Shown here in pieces: positions 8,433-17,598 of a stretch of DNA of 34,975 nucleotides. The notes beneath the pieces were generated by a model. The model made no database searches, had not been told where the DNA came from, and worked only from the letters and a program-made list of their open reading frames with translations. Source of the stretch: an uncultured Roseburia sp. Lineage in GTDB: Bacteria > Bacillota > Clostridia > Lachnospirales > Lachnospiraceae. Position numbers and translations under genes: made by a program. The DNA lies in NCBI GenBank assembly GCA_900539115.1, contig UQAQ01000031.1, positions 1-34,975 on the forward strand. The letters run 5' to 3'. Numbering within the stretch: position 1 is the stretch's first letter; every line of letters begins with the position of its first letter.

Positions 8433-9576
8433 AAAATGTTTACTTGGTATGATGCGTCTTTTGCCGCTGCGAAAAGCATTTGTGTTGGAAAGCCATCCGG
8501 ATCTTTCGGACAATACGTATGCACTGTATGAAGAATTGCTGCGCCGTGGATATCACAAAAAATACAAATTGTACTGGATGAAGACATTTCCGGGAAAGCC
8601 GGACTGGAATCTGCCGGAAGGAGTTTCTTATTTTGAAAACCAGCCTTCGGGATTTTGTGAGACGATCCGGCGTGCATATATATTAAATACAAGCCGTTAT
8701 ATTATGGACTGTAATTCCTTTGTCAAAAAGAGAAGAAAAGGGCAGGTCAGATTTCATCTTGGACATGGGATGCCGATCAAGATCGATCTGGAATACAGCA
8801 GAAAATTTGGAGAATGCGACCGTTATATGGTGCAGTCTCCATTTTGGTATGATATTTTTGAAACACAGATTCAAGTGCCGGAAGAAGTTTTATGCCCTCT
8901 GGGATATCCCCGCAATGACGTTCTCGTCCATTCGAAAGAAATTCCAAAATGGAACAAAGAAAAGGAAAAATATGGGAAAACGATTTTGTGGATGCCGACC
9001 TATCGGCAGCACCGGGCGCATGAGGATAAGGCATTGGAAAACACCTATCCGTACGGAATGCCGTGCGTCGAAACAAAAGAGCAGTTACAGCGGTTGGAAG
9101 AACAGCTGGCAGAACATAATATATTATTATTATTTCGTCCGCATCCGGTGCAGGATCTCAGCGTATTTCATAAAGAAGAACTTCCCCATATCCGGATTGC
9201 TGACGATGCTTTTTTGGCATCGATGGAGTGCACGTTGTATGAACTTTTAGCACAGACGGATGCACTCATCACGGATTATTCCTCTGTTTATTTTGACTAT
9301 CTTCTGACGGACCGTCCGATCGCTCTTACCATTGCCGACAGGGAAGAATATTTTACCCGTTTTACGCTGGCATTTCCGGACTACAAGGAAGCAGTCAAAG
9401 GATTTTATATCGAAACATTTTCACAACTTTCTTCTTTTTTAGCAGAAATTGCAAAGGGTGTTGACAGCACGCGGGAAGAGAGAATGCCGGCAAAAGAAAA
9501 ATATCATACGAAAGATGCCGGAAATTCGGCGAAAGCAATTGTAGATCTGTTAGAAAAGGAGTATCGTCTAAAATAA
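8425..9576 (+). CDS. CDP-glycerol glycerophosphotransferase family protein (TagF-like)
   Basis: Predicted to add glycerol-phosphate (or ribitol-phosphate) units from a CDP-polyol to a wall polymer or polysaccharide. LGHGMPIKIDLEY near residue 112 is the conserved HG.P.K motif, WMPTYRQH and LLFRPHP are family motifs, and ITDYSSVYFDYLLTDRPI near residue 286 is the C-terminal signature. It has 383 aa, the short form that lacks an N-terminal glycosyltransferase domain. The ATG at 8425 overlaps the dehydratase stop by eight bases and follows GAAGAGGGA. Together with the LicD protein it implies phosphodiester decoration of the product of this locus. No terminator was found after it. Confidence 0.88.
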   Translation: MIKKCLLGMMRLLPLRKAFVLESHPDLSDNTYALYEELLRRGYHKKYKLYWMKTFPGKPDWNLPEGVSYFENQPSGFCETIRRAYILNTSRYIMDCNSFVKKRRKGQVRFHLGHGMPIKIDLEYSRKFGECDRYMVQSPFWYDIFETQIQVPEEVLCPLGYPRNDVLVHSKEIPKWNKEKEKYGKTILWMPTYRQHRAHEDKALENTYPYGMPCVETKEQLQRLEEQLAEHNILLLFRPHPVQDLSVFHKEELPHIRIADDAFLASMECTLYELLAQTDALITDYSSVYFDYLLTDRPIALTIADREEYFTRFTLAFPDYKEAVKGFYIETFSQLSSFLAEIAKGVDSTREERMPAKEKYHTKDAGNSAKAIVDLLEKEYRLK

Positions 9577-9591
9577 TTGTTGAGAATCATG

Positions 9592-9619
9592 TTGACAAAT
9601 AAATAGAATATGTTATACT
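9592..9619 (+). promoter_or_regulatory. Sigma-A promoter for the RND exporter
   Basis: Consensus TTGACA (9592-9597) and TATACT (9614-9619), 16-base spacer. A weak bulged hairpin (AACTTAAC at 9633-9640 with GTTA and AGTT at 9644-9654) starts 14 bases after the -10 box, the same position as the stronger leader hairpins elsewhere in this window. Confidence 0.75.
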
Positions 9620-9682
9620 CTTAAATTATGAAAACTTAACACGGTTAAATAGTTGCCGGAATATCTTGCAAGGAGGATTATG

Positions 9683-12600
9683 ATGTTATCAAAATTTAGT
9701 GTACGAAAACCTTATACGGTTCTCGTGGCAGTGGTGTTAGTAATTGTGCTTGGCATCCTGTCATTCAGCAACATGAGTACGGATCTTATGCCGGACATGG
9801 AATTTCCCTATGCCATCGTTATGACGACATATCCGGGAGCAAGCCCGGAAGAAATTGAGACGGCAGTGACAAAGCCGGTGGAACAGGCTATGGCAAGTAT
9901 TACCAATATGAAACAGGTATCTTCCGTTTCAAATAGTAATATGTCGGTTGTTATCCTGGAATTTAATGAAAATACAGATATGAATTCCGCGACGATCGAT
10001 ATGCGTGAGAGCCTGGATACCGTTTCCGCACAGTGGGATGACAGCATCGGAAATCCGACGATTATGAAGATCAATCCGGACATGATGCCAATTATGGTGG
10101 CAGCACTTGACTACGATAATATGGATAGTGTCGGTGTTACGGAAAAGGCTGAAAATGATATTATACCGGAACTGGAAAGTGTAGAAGGTGTGGCATCTGT
10201 CAATGCTTCCGGTGAAGTAGACAAAAAGATCGAAGTGATCGTTCAGGAAGACAAGATCAAAGAAATGAATCAGAAGGTTCAGGATGCGATTGATGGAAAA
10301 TTGCAGGATGCTTCGGATAAGATAGAGAAAAATAAAAATAAGATCCGGGATGGAAAAGATACATTATCTGACAAACAGGATCAGGCAGCAGATAAGCTGG
10401 CAAAAGGAGAGGCAAAATTAAATCAGTCCTCAGAAAAGATGAAAAAGACGTTGGAGACGATCAATACCAATCTGAAGACCATCGAATCCAAAGAAAAAGA
10501 ACTGAAAACAGCAGAAAAGCAGGTAAAGACCGGTCAGGCGCAGATCAGTACGCAGAAAGCAAGCCTTCAGGCGACGATCAAGATGCTGACTGCGACAAAA
10601 ACTTCTCTTACCCAGCTGCAAGCAAGTCTTTCCGCTTTGACAGAGCAGAAACAGGCTTTGGAAACCCAGATTGCAGCAGTAGGGGAAACAGCGGAATTGA
10701 AGAGCCAGCTGGAGGCAGTCAATACGCAGTTTACCGTAATACAGCAGAAACTGACAGAGCAGGGAATGACGCAGGAGGATCTCCCGGGTAAGATCACGGA
10801 AGTGGAAAGCGGACTTTCGAAAGCCCAGGAAGGAATGCAGACGATCATAGCGCAGGAAAAGAAACTGGCTGCCAGCAAAAAGCAGTTAAAGAGCGGAAAG
10901 AAAAAGATTGCTGCCGGAAAAGCAAAACTTCTTGATGCGAAAGATAAACTGGAAAAAGGACAGATTTCTGTCGAGGAAGCAAAAAATGAGATCAGCAAAC
11001 AGAAAGTGCTGGTTGCCATTAAACTGAGTGTAGCAGAAGTTCAGGTAAATACCGGAGAAAGCAAACTCGACGAAGCCGAAAAGCAGTTAAAAGACAGTAA
11101 AAAGACGACCAAAGAAGGGGCAGATCTCAAAAAGATCATTACCAAATCGATGGTTGAGAATATATTAAAAGCAGAAAACTTTGATATGCCGGCTGGTTAT
11201 ATTACAGACAATGAAGCTTCTTATCTTGTCAAAGTCGGTGAAAAAGTAGAAAGCCAAAAGGATATCGAAAATCTGGTGATCTGCGATATGGGATTTGATG
11301 ATCTCGATCCAATCCGGCTTTCGGATGTGGCAGATATTGCAATAACGGATAATTCCAAAGATGTGTACACGATGGTAAATGGAAATCCGGCAGTTGCGCT
11401 TACGATGGAAAAGGCGACCGGATATTCTACCGGAGATGTTACCAAACGTCTGGAAAGCCGTTTAGACCAGCTTGAAAAAGACAATGAGGGACTACATACT
11501 ACGGTTCTTATGAACCAGGGATTGTACATCGATCTTGTTGTTGATTCCGTAGTGGATAACCTGTTATATGGAGCATTGTTCTCCATCATCATCTTACTGC
11601 TGTTCTTAAAGGATCTGCGGCCGACATTTATCGTCGCCTGCTCAATCCCACTCAGTGTTGTGGCAGCAGTTGTATTGATGTATTTCAGCGGTGTGACCTT
11701 GAATGTAATTTCTTTGTCGGGACTTGCGCTCGGCGTCGGAATGTTAGTGGATAACTCCGTCGTTGTTATTGAAAATATATTCCGACTGCGAAATGAAGAA
11801 GGTTACAGCATTAAAGAAGCATCGGTCGAAGGCGCAAAGCAGGTCGGAGGAGCAATTCTTGCTTCTACCCTTACGACCATCTGTGTGTTTGCACCGATTG
11901 TATTTACCGAGGGAATTACGAGACAGTTATTTACAGATCTTGCCCTGACACTTGCGTACTCGCTGCTTGCCAGCCTTGTCGTTGCGCTGACACTGGTACC
12001 GGCGATGTCTCAGGGAATGCTTCGTAAGGTAAAAGATAATCCGAATAAATTGATCGTAAAGATTCAGAATGTGTATGGAAAAGTGCTTTCTGTGCTTCTT
12101 CATAAAAAGATATTTGTTTTGCTTGGTGCCCTTGTACTGCTTGTGGTATTTGCCCTTTTGTCGGTATCAAGAGGAACAGCGTTTATGCCGGAGATGCGCA
12201 GTACGCAGATGACGGCGGCCATTTCCATTCCAAAAGACGACGATACGATGAGCAAGCAGGATCTTTATGAAAAATCAAATGAGGTCATGGAACAATTTTT
12301 GAAAGTAGATGGCGTTGAGACTGTCGGTGCGATGTCCGGCGGTGGCGGTATGATGTCGATGATGTCCGGTGGTTCCGATTCGATCTCTGTGTATGTGCTT
12401 TTGAATGAAGACAATAAACGCTCCAATCAGGATATCAAAAAAGAAATGGAAGAAAAAGTAAAAAATATTCCATGTGATGTGTCGATCGAGGCGTCAGCGA
12501 TGGATATGAGTTCCATGTTTGGTTCGGGTATCACGATGCGGATCAAAGGAAAAGATCTGGATAAAATCCAGAAGATTTCCGAAGATATTATGAAACAGTT

Positions 12601-13645
12601 AGAGGGTGTCGACGGAATTACAGAAATTACCAATGGTATGGAAGATGCAAGTCAGGAGTTCCGTATCACTGTGAAAAAAGATAAAGCGATGGAATATTCG
12701 CTGACGGTAGCCCAGGTGTTCCAGCAGATCAACGCACGTGTAAAAGAGGCATCTTCTGCGACAACATTGTCTACGGATACCGAAGACCTTGATGTGTATG
12801 TAAGTGATGAAAAAGATGAAAAACTCAAACGAAGTGACATTGAGAAGATGAAAATCGAGTATACCGATTCACAGACGCAGAAGACAAAGAAAGTAAAATT
12901 GTCAAAGATTGCGGACTTTAGTATGGCAGATACGCCATCTTCCATTAACCGAATTAACCAGACAAGATATATGACAGTATCTCTTACCCTGGGAGACGAT
13001 TACAATGTCGGACTGGTAAGTAACGATGTGCATGCGGTGCTTGATAAATATGAGATGCCATCCGGATATGAACTGGAATTTACCGGAGAAGACGAAAACA
13101 TCAATGAGTCCATTAAACAGGTGGCTTTGATGTTTATCGTCGGTGTCATTTTCATGTATTTGATCATGGTAGCCCAGTTCCAGTCCCTGCTGTCACCATT
13201 TATTATCCTGTTTACCATTCCACTTGCCTTTACCGGCGGATTTATGGGGCTTTGGATATCCGGAAGCGAAGTCAGTGTCATCGCCTTGATCGGATTTGTC
13301 ATGCTTTCCGGTATCATCGTAAATAACGGTATCGTGCTGGTAGACTATATCAATCAGTTGCGTGAACAGGGTATGACCAAATACGAGGCAATCGTCGAAG
13401 CCGGAAAAACCAGACTTCGTCCAATCCTCATGACGGCATTGACGACGATCCTCGGTCTGCTTCCAATGATCATAAGCAGCGACAGTGGTTCGGATATGAT
13501 TCGTCCAATGTCCGTCGTAACGATCGGCGGATTGATCTATGGTACGCTTCTGACACTCTTTGTGGTGCCATGTATCTATGCAATCCTGAATCGTAAAAAA
13601 GACCGTGCCGTGCATATGGAAATCGAAAAGAAATCCGAAAAATAG
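9683..13645 (+). CDS. RND-superfamily efflux permease with internal coiled coil
   Basis: Proton-driven exporter of the AcrB/HAE1 type in its Gram-positive form (compare Bacillus SwrC). About 1320 aa. TM1 is near residues 10-30. The first extracytoplasmic loop carries roughly residues 195-485, a long Lys/Glu/Gln-rich heptad-like stretch inserted into the porter region. The TM2-6 block contains GVGMLVDNSVVVIENIF, the TM4 proton-relay motif with Asp-Asn where AcrB has Asp-Asp. A second loop has a Gly/Met-rich patch (SGGGGMMSMMSGG). The TM8-12 block contains VNNGIVLVDYINQLREQG. ATGs at 9680 and 9683 lie three and six bases after AAGGAGG; 9683 has the better spacing. No membrane-fusion partner lies next to it. 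Substrate unknown. Confidence 0.9.
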   Translation: MLSKFSVRKPYTVLVAVVLVIVLGILSFSNMSTDLMPDMEFPYAIVMTTYPGASPEEIETAVTKPVEQAMASITNMKQVSSVSNSNMSVVILEFNENTDMNSATIDMRESLDTVSAQWDDSIGNPTIMKINPDMMPIMVAALDYDNMDSVGVTEKAENDIIPELESVEGVASVNASGEVDKKIEVIVQEDKIKEMNQKVQDAIDGKLQDASDKIEKNKNKIRDGKDTLSDKQDQAADKLAKGEAKLNQSSEKMKKTLETINTNLKTIESKEKELKTAEKQVKTGQAQISTQKASLQATIKMLTATKTSLTQLQASLSALTEQKQALETQIAAVGETAELKSQLEAVNTQFTVIQQKLTEQGMTQEDLPGKITEVESGLSKAQEGMQTIIAQEKKLAASKKQLKSGKKKIAAGKAKLLDAKDKLEKGQISVEEAKNEISKQKVLVAIKLSVAEVQVNTGESKLDEAEKQLKDSKKTTKEGADLKKIITKSMVENILKAENFDMPAGYITDNEASYLVKVGEKVESQKDIENLVICDMGFDDLDPIRLSDVADIAITDNSKDVYTMVNGNPAVALTMEKATGYSTGDVTKRLESRLDQLEKDNEGLHTTVLMNQGLYIDLVVDSVVDNLLYGALFSIIILLLFLKDLRPTFIVACSIPLSVVAAVVLMYFSGVTLNVISLSGLALGVGMLVDNSVVVIENIFRLRNEEGYSIKEASVEGAKQVGGAILASTLTTICVFAPIVFTEGITRQLFTDLALTLAYSLLASLVVALTLVPAMSQGMLRKVKDNPNKLIVKIQNVYGKVLSVLLHKKIFVLLGALVLLVVFALLSVSRGTAFMPEMRSTQMTAAISIPKDDDTMSKQDLYEKSNEVMEQFLKVDGVETVGAMSGGGGMMSMMSGGSDSISVYVLLNEDNKRSNQDIKKEMEEKVKNIPCDVSIEASAMDMSSMFGSGITMRIKGKDLDKIQKISEDIMKQLEGVDGITEITNGMEDASQEFRITVKKDKAMEYSLTVAQVFQQINARVKEASSATTLSTDTEDLDVYVSDEKDEKLKRSDIEKMKIEYTDSQTQKTKKVKLSKIADFSMADTPSSINRINQTRYMTVSLTLGDDYNVGLVSNDVHAVLDKYEMPSGYELEFTGEDENINESIKQVALMFIVGVIFMYLIMVAQFQSLLSPFIILFTIPLAFTGGFMGLWISGSEVSVIALIGFVMLSGIIVNNGIVLVDYINQLREQGMTKYEAIVEAGKTRLRPILMTALTTILGLLPMIISSDSGSDMIRPMSVVTIGGLIYGTLLTLFVVPCIYAILNRKKDRAVHMEIEKKSEK

Positions 13646-13646
13646 G

Positions 13647-13675
13647 TTGCAACAAAAATAGAAAAAGAATATAAT
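13647..13675 (+). promoter_or_regulatory. Sigma-A promoter for the murI operon
   Basis: TTGCAA (13647-13652) and TATAAT (13670-13675) with a 17-base spacer, starting two bases after the RND stop codon. The transcript would start near 13682, inside the hairpin at 13676-13714. Confidence 0.65.
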
Positions 13676-13714
13676 AAAAAGGTCATGATAAGAGTAAATT
13701 ATCATGGCCTTTTT
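13676..13714 (+). terminator. Rho-independent terminator between the RND gene and murI
   Basis: The 16-bp arms (13676-13691 and 13699-13714) pair with a single U-G wobble around a seven-base loop and end in TTTTT. The flanking A and T runs make it potentially bidirectional. It lies downstream of the predicted murI promoter, so it could also act on murI transcripts. Confidence 0.8.
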
Positions 13715-13735
13715 GAAGATTGGAGGATGGATGAA

Positions 13736-14548
13736 ATGAACGCACCGATAGGAGTGTTTGACTCCGGTGTAGGCGGGCTGACGGTAGTAAAAGAAATCAT
13801 GCGCCAGCTTCCTGCAGAGAGTCTGGTTTACTTTGGGGATACGGCGAGAGTGCCATATGGAAGTAAATCACAAAAAACGGTTTGTAAATATAGTAAGCAG
13901 ATCGTACGTTTTTTGCAGACCAAGCAGGTAAAGGCTATTGTGGTAGCATGTAATACGGCCAGCGCCCTTGCTTTGGACGAGATCCGGGCGGATATTGATA
14001 TCCCGATCATTGGGGTAGTTGAGCCGGGCGCAATTATGGCTGCCAATACGACACGAACCAATAACATCGGTATCATTGGAACGGAAAGTACGATCAAAAG
14101 TGGTGTTTACAGCAAATATCTTCACAAGATCAATCCGGAGATCACAGTGGTAAGCAAGGCGTGCCCGTTGTTTGTACCGCTCGTCGAAGAGGGACTTTGG
14201 GAAGACCGCGTGACGGAAGATATCGCGGGAAGATATCTGCATGAATTTAAAGAGTATGACATCGATTCACTGATTCTCGGCTGTACGCATTATCCGTTGT
14301 TAAAACGGACGATTGGCAGAGAAGTCGGAGAAAATGTAAAACTGGTAAATCCTGCCTATGAAACGGCAAAATCCCTGAAACTGCTTCTGGCAGAAAATAA
14401 TCTGCTTAACACACTTGGCATAGAGGACGAAGAGCCGACATATGATTATTATGTCAGTGACGGCATGGAAAAGTTTATCTCCTTTGCGGATGATGTTCTT
14501 TCCTGTCACGTGAACTCGGCTGAGGTGGTGGATATTGAGGCATATTAA
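13736..14548 (+). CDS. murI: Glutamate racemase
   Basis: Cofactor-independent interconversion of L- and D-glutamate in the cytoplasm, supplying D-Glu for peptidoglycan. FDSGVGGLTVVKEI at the N-terminus, GDTARVPYGSKS and the two catalytic cysteines in VVACNTASA (Cys72) and LGCTHYPLL (Cys183) are all present. 270 aa is the usual length. The ATG at 13736 lies nine bases after TTGGAGG; an ATG at 13727 abuts the ribosome site, and any longer start would run through the terminator hairpin. It heads a run of cell-wall and housekeeping genes and overlaps the following peptidase gene by 14 bases. Confidence 0.95.
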   Translation: MNAPIGVFDSGVGGLTVVKEIMRQLPAESLVYFGDTARVPYGSKSQKTVCKYSKQIVRFLQTKQVKAIVVACNTASALALDEIRADIDIPIIGVVEPGAIMAANTTRTNNIGIIGTESTIKSGVYSKYLHKINPEITVVSKACPLFVPLVEEGLWEDRVTEDIAGRYLHEFKEYDIDSLILGCTHYPLLKRTIGREVGENVKLVNPAYETAKSLKLLLAENNLLNTLGIEDEEPTYDYYVSDGMEKFISFADDVLSCHVNSAEVVDIEAY

Positions 14549-15332
14549 ATATCATGCGACAAAGAGAAAAACGGCAGTAAAATGGATCACGGTGGTACTC
14601 GTCTTTCTGATCATTCCGTTGGAAACAAGATGGATCTTGACCGGAGCGATGGCGGCCAATAGTACCCCGCTGGAACAAAATCTGGAAGATTTCCGGTCGT
14701 TTGAACTTCCCACAGAGGAAGAAAATGACAATTATAGGAAACTGGCATTGCGCCAGCTCTATTATGAACAGCGGAGAACTTTTCGGAAAGTGCCTTGCTT
14801 TTTTGCATGGCAGCTAGATAAAGAGATTCTTGCAGGCTGGGAAGATGCCTATGCAACGGTGCTCAGCGATCTGAAATGTTTCCCGGTAGGATACGATGGC
14901 ACGTATGGAGAGACCGTATCCTATGAAAATTCCTGGAACCTGGCAAGAAATTATGGGGGAAACCGAAGGCATGAAGGAGTAGACCTCATGACTTCGAACA
15001 ATAAACCCGGATATTTTCCGGCGGTAAGTATCTGCGACGGAACCATTGAAAAGATGGGGTGGCTGGAACTTGGCGGCTACCGGATCGGAATACGGAGTAC
15101 GCATGGAGCCTATCTGTACTATGCACATCTTGATTCCTATCGCAAAGGACTTGCTGTCGGTGACACGGTAAAAGCCGGAGATATTCTCGGATATCTTGGA
15201 AATACCGGGTACGGAAAAGAAGGAACCAAAGGAAAATTCGATGTACATCTGCATTTTGGAATTTATGTGGATATCGAGGGGAAAGAAGTCAGCGTCAACC
15301 CCTATTATATATTGAAATGGCTCGAACAATAG
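14535..15332 (+). CDS. M23 family peptidase (LytM-like), membrane-anchored
   Basis: Zinc endopeptidase-type protein probably acting on peptidoglycan cross-bridges outside the membrane. An N-terminal hydrophobic segment (VKWITVVLVFLIIPL, about residues 15-30) is a signal or anchor. The LytM motifs are intact: HEGVD (His146, Asp150) and HLHFG (His238, His240), with YYAHLDSY, KAGDILGYLGNTG and the closing VNPYYIL typical of the family. The start is a TTG at 14535 inside the murI end, with GAGGTGGTG upstream; no ATG exists before the membrane segment. 265 aa. The overlap with murI suggests coupled expression and a wall-remodelling role. Confidence 0.85.
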   Translation: MRHIKYHATKRKTAVKWITVVLVFLIIPLETRWILTGAMAANSTPLEQNLEDFRSFELPTEEENDNYRKLALRQLYYEQRRTFRKVPCFFAWQLDKEILAGWEDAYATVLSDLKCFPVGYDGTYGETVSYENSWNLARNYGGNRRHEGVDLMTSNNKPGYFPAVSICDGTIEKMGWLELGGYRIGIRSTHGAYLYYAHLDSYRKGLAVGDTVKAGDILGYLGNTGYGKEGTKGKFDVHLHFGIYVDIEGKEVSVNPYYILKWLEQ

Positions 15333-15354
15333 AGAGAAAAGGATGGAATACAAG

Positions 15355-15933
15355 ATGGAACAATGGAAGGGAACAAAATGTCAATCTGGATATATTAATA
15401 AGCAGAAAAAATTTCAATTTGCGATGCTTATGCTGTATGTGCTGATCGGTGTCGGATTATTTCTGATTGGTCTTGCCGTGCATAAAACGCGGGCAAATTT
15501 ATTTACGGTGTTGGGAATCCTGATGGTTCTTCCGGCAGCGAAACGCGTGATCGCACTGGTTCTTATGGTGCCTCGGAAATCCGTGGAAAGAGAGCGGTTT
15601 GAGAAAGTGCGGGCGGCATTGCCGGAAAGTGCGGCACTTTTGACGGATTATGTATTTACTTCGACAGAGAAAGTGATGTCATTGGATTTTGTGATCGTAA
15701 TGAATAAAAATGTATATGGCATTAAAGATGGAAAGAAAACAGACGATGCGTATGTGGAAAAATATCTTTCGGAGACAATATCTGCTGAGGCGAGAGGATA
15801 CCGGGTACAGCTTTTTGAGAATGATGAGGCATTTTTGAAAATGTTAAAACGAAGTGAGAGAAAAGAGGCAGCCCCGGAAGAATGTTCACTTCAGGAAAAG
15901 GTAGTACATGATCTTACGATCATTGCTGTGTGA
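15355..15933 (+). CDS. Conserved hypothetical membrane protein
   Basis: Not recognised. 192 aa from the ATG at 15355, which follows AAAAGGATGG by a good distance; an ATG at 15343 is too close to the same site. Two hydrophobic segments lie at about residues 21-43 and 47-70 (FAMLMLYVLIGVGLFLIGL and FTVLGILMVLPAAKRVIALV). A soluble alpha/beta-looking domain of about 120 residues follows, containing DYVFTSTEKVMSLDFVIVMN. No catalytic motif is visible. It lies between the M23 peptidase and the pseudouridine synthase and is presumably co-transcribed with them. Confidence 0.7.
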   Translation: MEQWKGTKCQSGYINKQKKFQFAMLMLYVLIGVGLFLIGLAVHKTRANLFTVLGILMVLPAAKRVIALVLMVPRKSVERERFEKVRAALPESAALLTDYVFTSTEKVMSLDFVIVMNKNVYGIKDGKKTDDAYVEKYLSETISAEARGYRVQLFENDEAFLKMLKRSERKEAAPEECSLQEKVVHDLTIIAV

Positions 15934-15952
15934 CGAAGAAAGGTGTAATTTT

Positions 15953-16903
15953 GTGCGACAGATAGAAATAAATGCAAATCAAAGCGGACAGAGATTTGAC
16001 AAGTTTTTACAAAAGTATATGCGTGAGGCAACCAAAAGTTTTATTTATAAAATGCTTCGCAAAAAGAATATTACGCTAAACGGAAAGAAAGCGCAGGGGA
16101 ATGAGAAACTGGAGCCCGGCGATAAAGTTGTTTTGTTTTTTTCAGAGGAAACACTTGAAAAATTTTGTGGTGGTCAACCACGGAAAAAAGAAGGAAAGAA
16201 AGCGGCTTTTCCGATTTTGTATGAGGACGAGCAGATCCTTTTGATCAATAAACCGGCGGGACTGCTGTCCCAAAAGGCAAAGCCGGAAGATGTGAGCTTA
16301 GTCGAACTTGTGCAGCAGTATGTCGGATGTGAACCGGGATTTTCTCCCGGGATCTGTAACCGCCTTGACCGCAATACAAGCGGCATTGTGGTGGCTGGAA
16401 AGACTCTTCCCGCCTTACAGAAAATGTCAGAATTATTTCGCACACGAGAAGTGGAAAAATATTATCTCACGATCGTAAAAGGAGCGATGACGGAAACGAA
16501 AGAAGTGGAAGGCTATCTTTTAAAAGACGCGAAAACGAATAAAGTGACGGTGTATCGCGAAGAAAAGAAAGGCAGCAGTTATATCCGGACCGGGTATGAG
16601 CCGCTTGTTACGACGAGAGAAATGACGCTTTTGCGGGTTCATCTGATGACCGGAAAGCCACATCAGATCCGAAGCCATTTGAGCAGTCTCGGGCATCCGG
16701 TGCTGGGGGATGCCAAATATGGCGGTGCTTATCCGCAGATCAATCATCAGCTATTGCATGCGTATGAATTACGATTTCCAAAACTTGGAAAACCGTTTGA
16801 GAAAATATCAGGAAAATGTTTTACGGCAACTATTCCGCAGATTTTTTACGGAACGACGATAAAACCGGAAATTACAGAACAACTAAAAATAGTACAAAAA
16901 TAG
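15953..16903 (+). CDS. RluA-family pseudouridine synthase (RluC/RluD-like)
   Basis: Converts uridine to pseudouridine in rRNA or tRNA. An N-terminal S4 RNA-binding domain (SGQRFDKFLQKYM to LEPGDKVVLFF) is followed by the catalytic domain. NRLDRNTSGIVVAGKT holds the catalytic Asp139, and GKPHQIRSHLSSLGHPVLGD near residue 234 is the second signature. The start is the GTG at 15953, seven bases after AAGGTG; an in-frame ATG at 15908 lies inside the upstream gene and has no homologous N-terminus. 316 aa is typical. The target uridine cannot be assigned. It lies 20 bases after the hypothetical membrane protein. Confidence 0.9.
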   Translation: MRQIEINANQSGQRFDKFLQKYMREATKSFIYKMLRKKNITLNGKKAQGNEKLEPGDKVVLFFSEETLEKFCGGQPRKKEGKKAAFPILYEDEQILLINKPAGLLSQKAKPEDVSLVELVQQYVGCEPGFSPGICNRLDRNTSGIVVAGKTLPALQKMSELFRTREVEKYYLTIVKGAMTETKEVEGYLLKDAKTNKVTVYREEKKGSSYIRTGYEPLVTTREMTLLRVHLMTGKPHQIRSHLSSLGHPVLGDAKYGGAYPQINHQLLHAYELRFPKLGKPFEKISGKCFTATIPQIFYGTTIKPEITEQLKIVQK

Positions 16904-16922
16904 ATTGCAGGAGGAAGAAAAG

Positions 16923-17486
16923 ATGAAAAAAGCAGTAATGTTATTTGCTAATGGATATGAAGAAGTAGAGGCTTTGATGACTGTGGATCTGTTGAAACGT
17001 GCCGGTGTGGATATCCGTCTGGTGTCGATTAACGACGATATGACCGTTACCGGTTCTCATGGGATTTCTGTTACGATGGATACAAAATTATCCAGAATTC
17101 AGTTAAAAGAAGAGGATGCAATTATTATTCCGGGAGGGATGCCTGGAACGATGAACCTCGGTGTCGATGTCGCTGTGACCGGAGCATTAAAACAGATGAA
17201 CCGGGACGGAAAAATTGTTGCAGCGATCTGTGCAGCCCCATCGGTACTTGGAAAATGCGGCATTCTCGAAGGAAAGAAGGCAACCTGTTATCCGGGATTT
17301 GAGGACAAGCTGACCGGTGCAGAAATTGTAAACAAAGCGGTCGTAACCGATGGAAATGTCATTACCAGCAGAGGTCTGGGAACTTCGATGGAGTTTGGAT
17401 TCGAACTGATTAAAAAACTCATTTCTGAGGAAAAAGCCGAGGAAGTACGCGAACAGATTGTATTTATGTACGATTTGTTAAAATAA
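16923..17486 (+). CDS. DJ-1/PfpI family protein (YajL-like)
   Basis: Small cytoplasmic flavodoxin-like protein of the DJ-1 superfamily; members act in oxidative or carbonyl-stress defence, and their precise activity is debated. MLFANGYEEVEAL carries the conserved Glu, IIIPGGMPG the strand-4 motif, and AAICAAPSVLG the nucleophile-elbow Cys103. 187 aa is the usual length. The ATG follows GGAGGAAGAAAAG. It is 19 bases downstream of the pseudouridine synthase gene and is the last gene of this run. No clear terminator follows. Confidence 0.9.
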   Translation: MKKAVMLFANGYEEVEALMTVDLLKRAGVDIRLVSINDDMTVTGSHGISVTMDTKLSRIQLKEEDAIIIPGGMPGTMNLGVDVAVTGALKQMNRDGKIVAAICAAPSVLGKCGILEGKKATCYPGFEDKLTGAEIVNKAVVTDGNVITSRGLGTSMEFGFELIKKLISEEKAEEVREQIVFMYDLLK

Positions 17487-17524
17487 ATAGGAAGAATCTT
17501 TAAAAAAATTGTAAAATATGAAGG

Positions 17525-17553
17525 TTGCAAAATGGTCATGCCGATGTTATACT
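17525..17553 (+). promoter_or_regulatory. Sigma-A promoter for the BIG2 surface protein
   Basis: TTGCAA (17525-17530) and TATACT (17548-17553), 17-base spacer. A small hairpin GTGG-gtaa-CCAC (17561-17572) sits at the expected 5' end of the mRNA, followed by an AAGGGGG ribosome site. Confidence 0.75.
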
Positions 17554-17598
17554 TTTGTATGTGGGTAACCACAAAAAAAGATAAGGGGGAACTTCACT

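Noticed and set aside
13685..13735. murI start at 13685
   Set aside because: It would make the terminator hairpin coding and add residues not found in MurI; the ATG at 13736 has the proper ribosome-site spacing.
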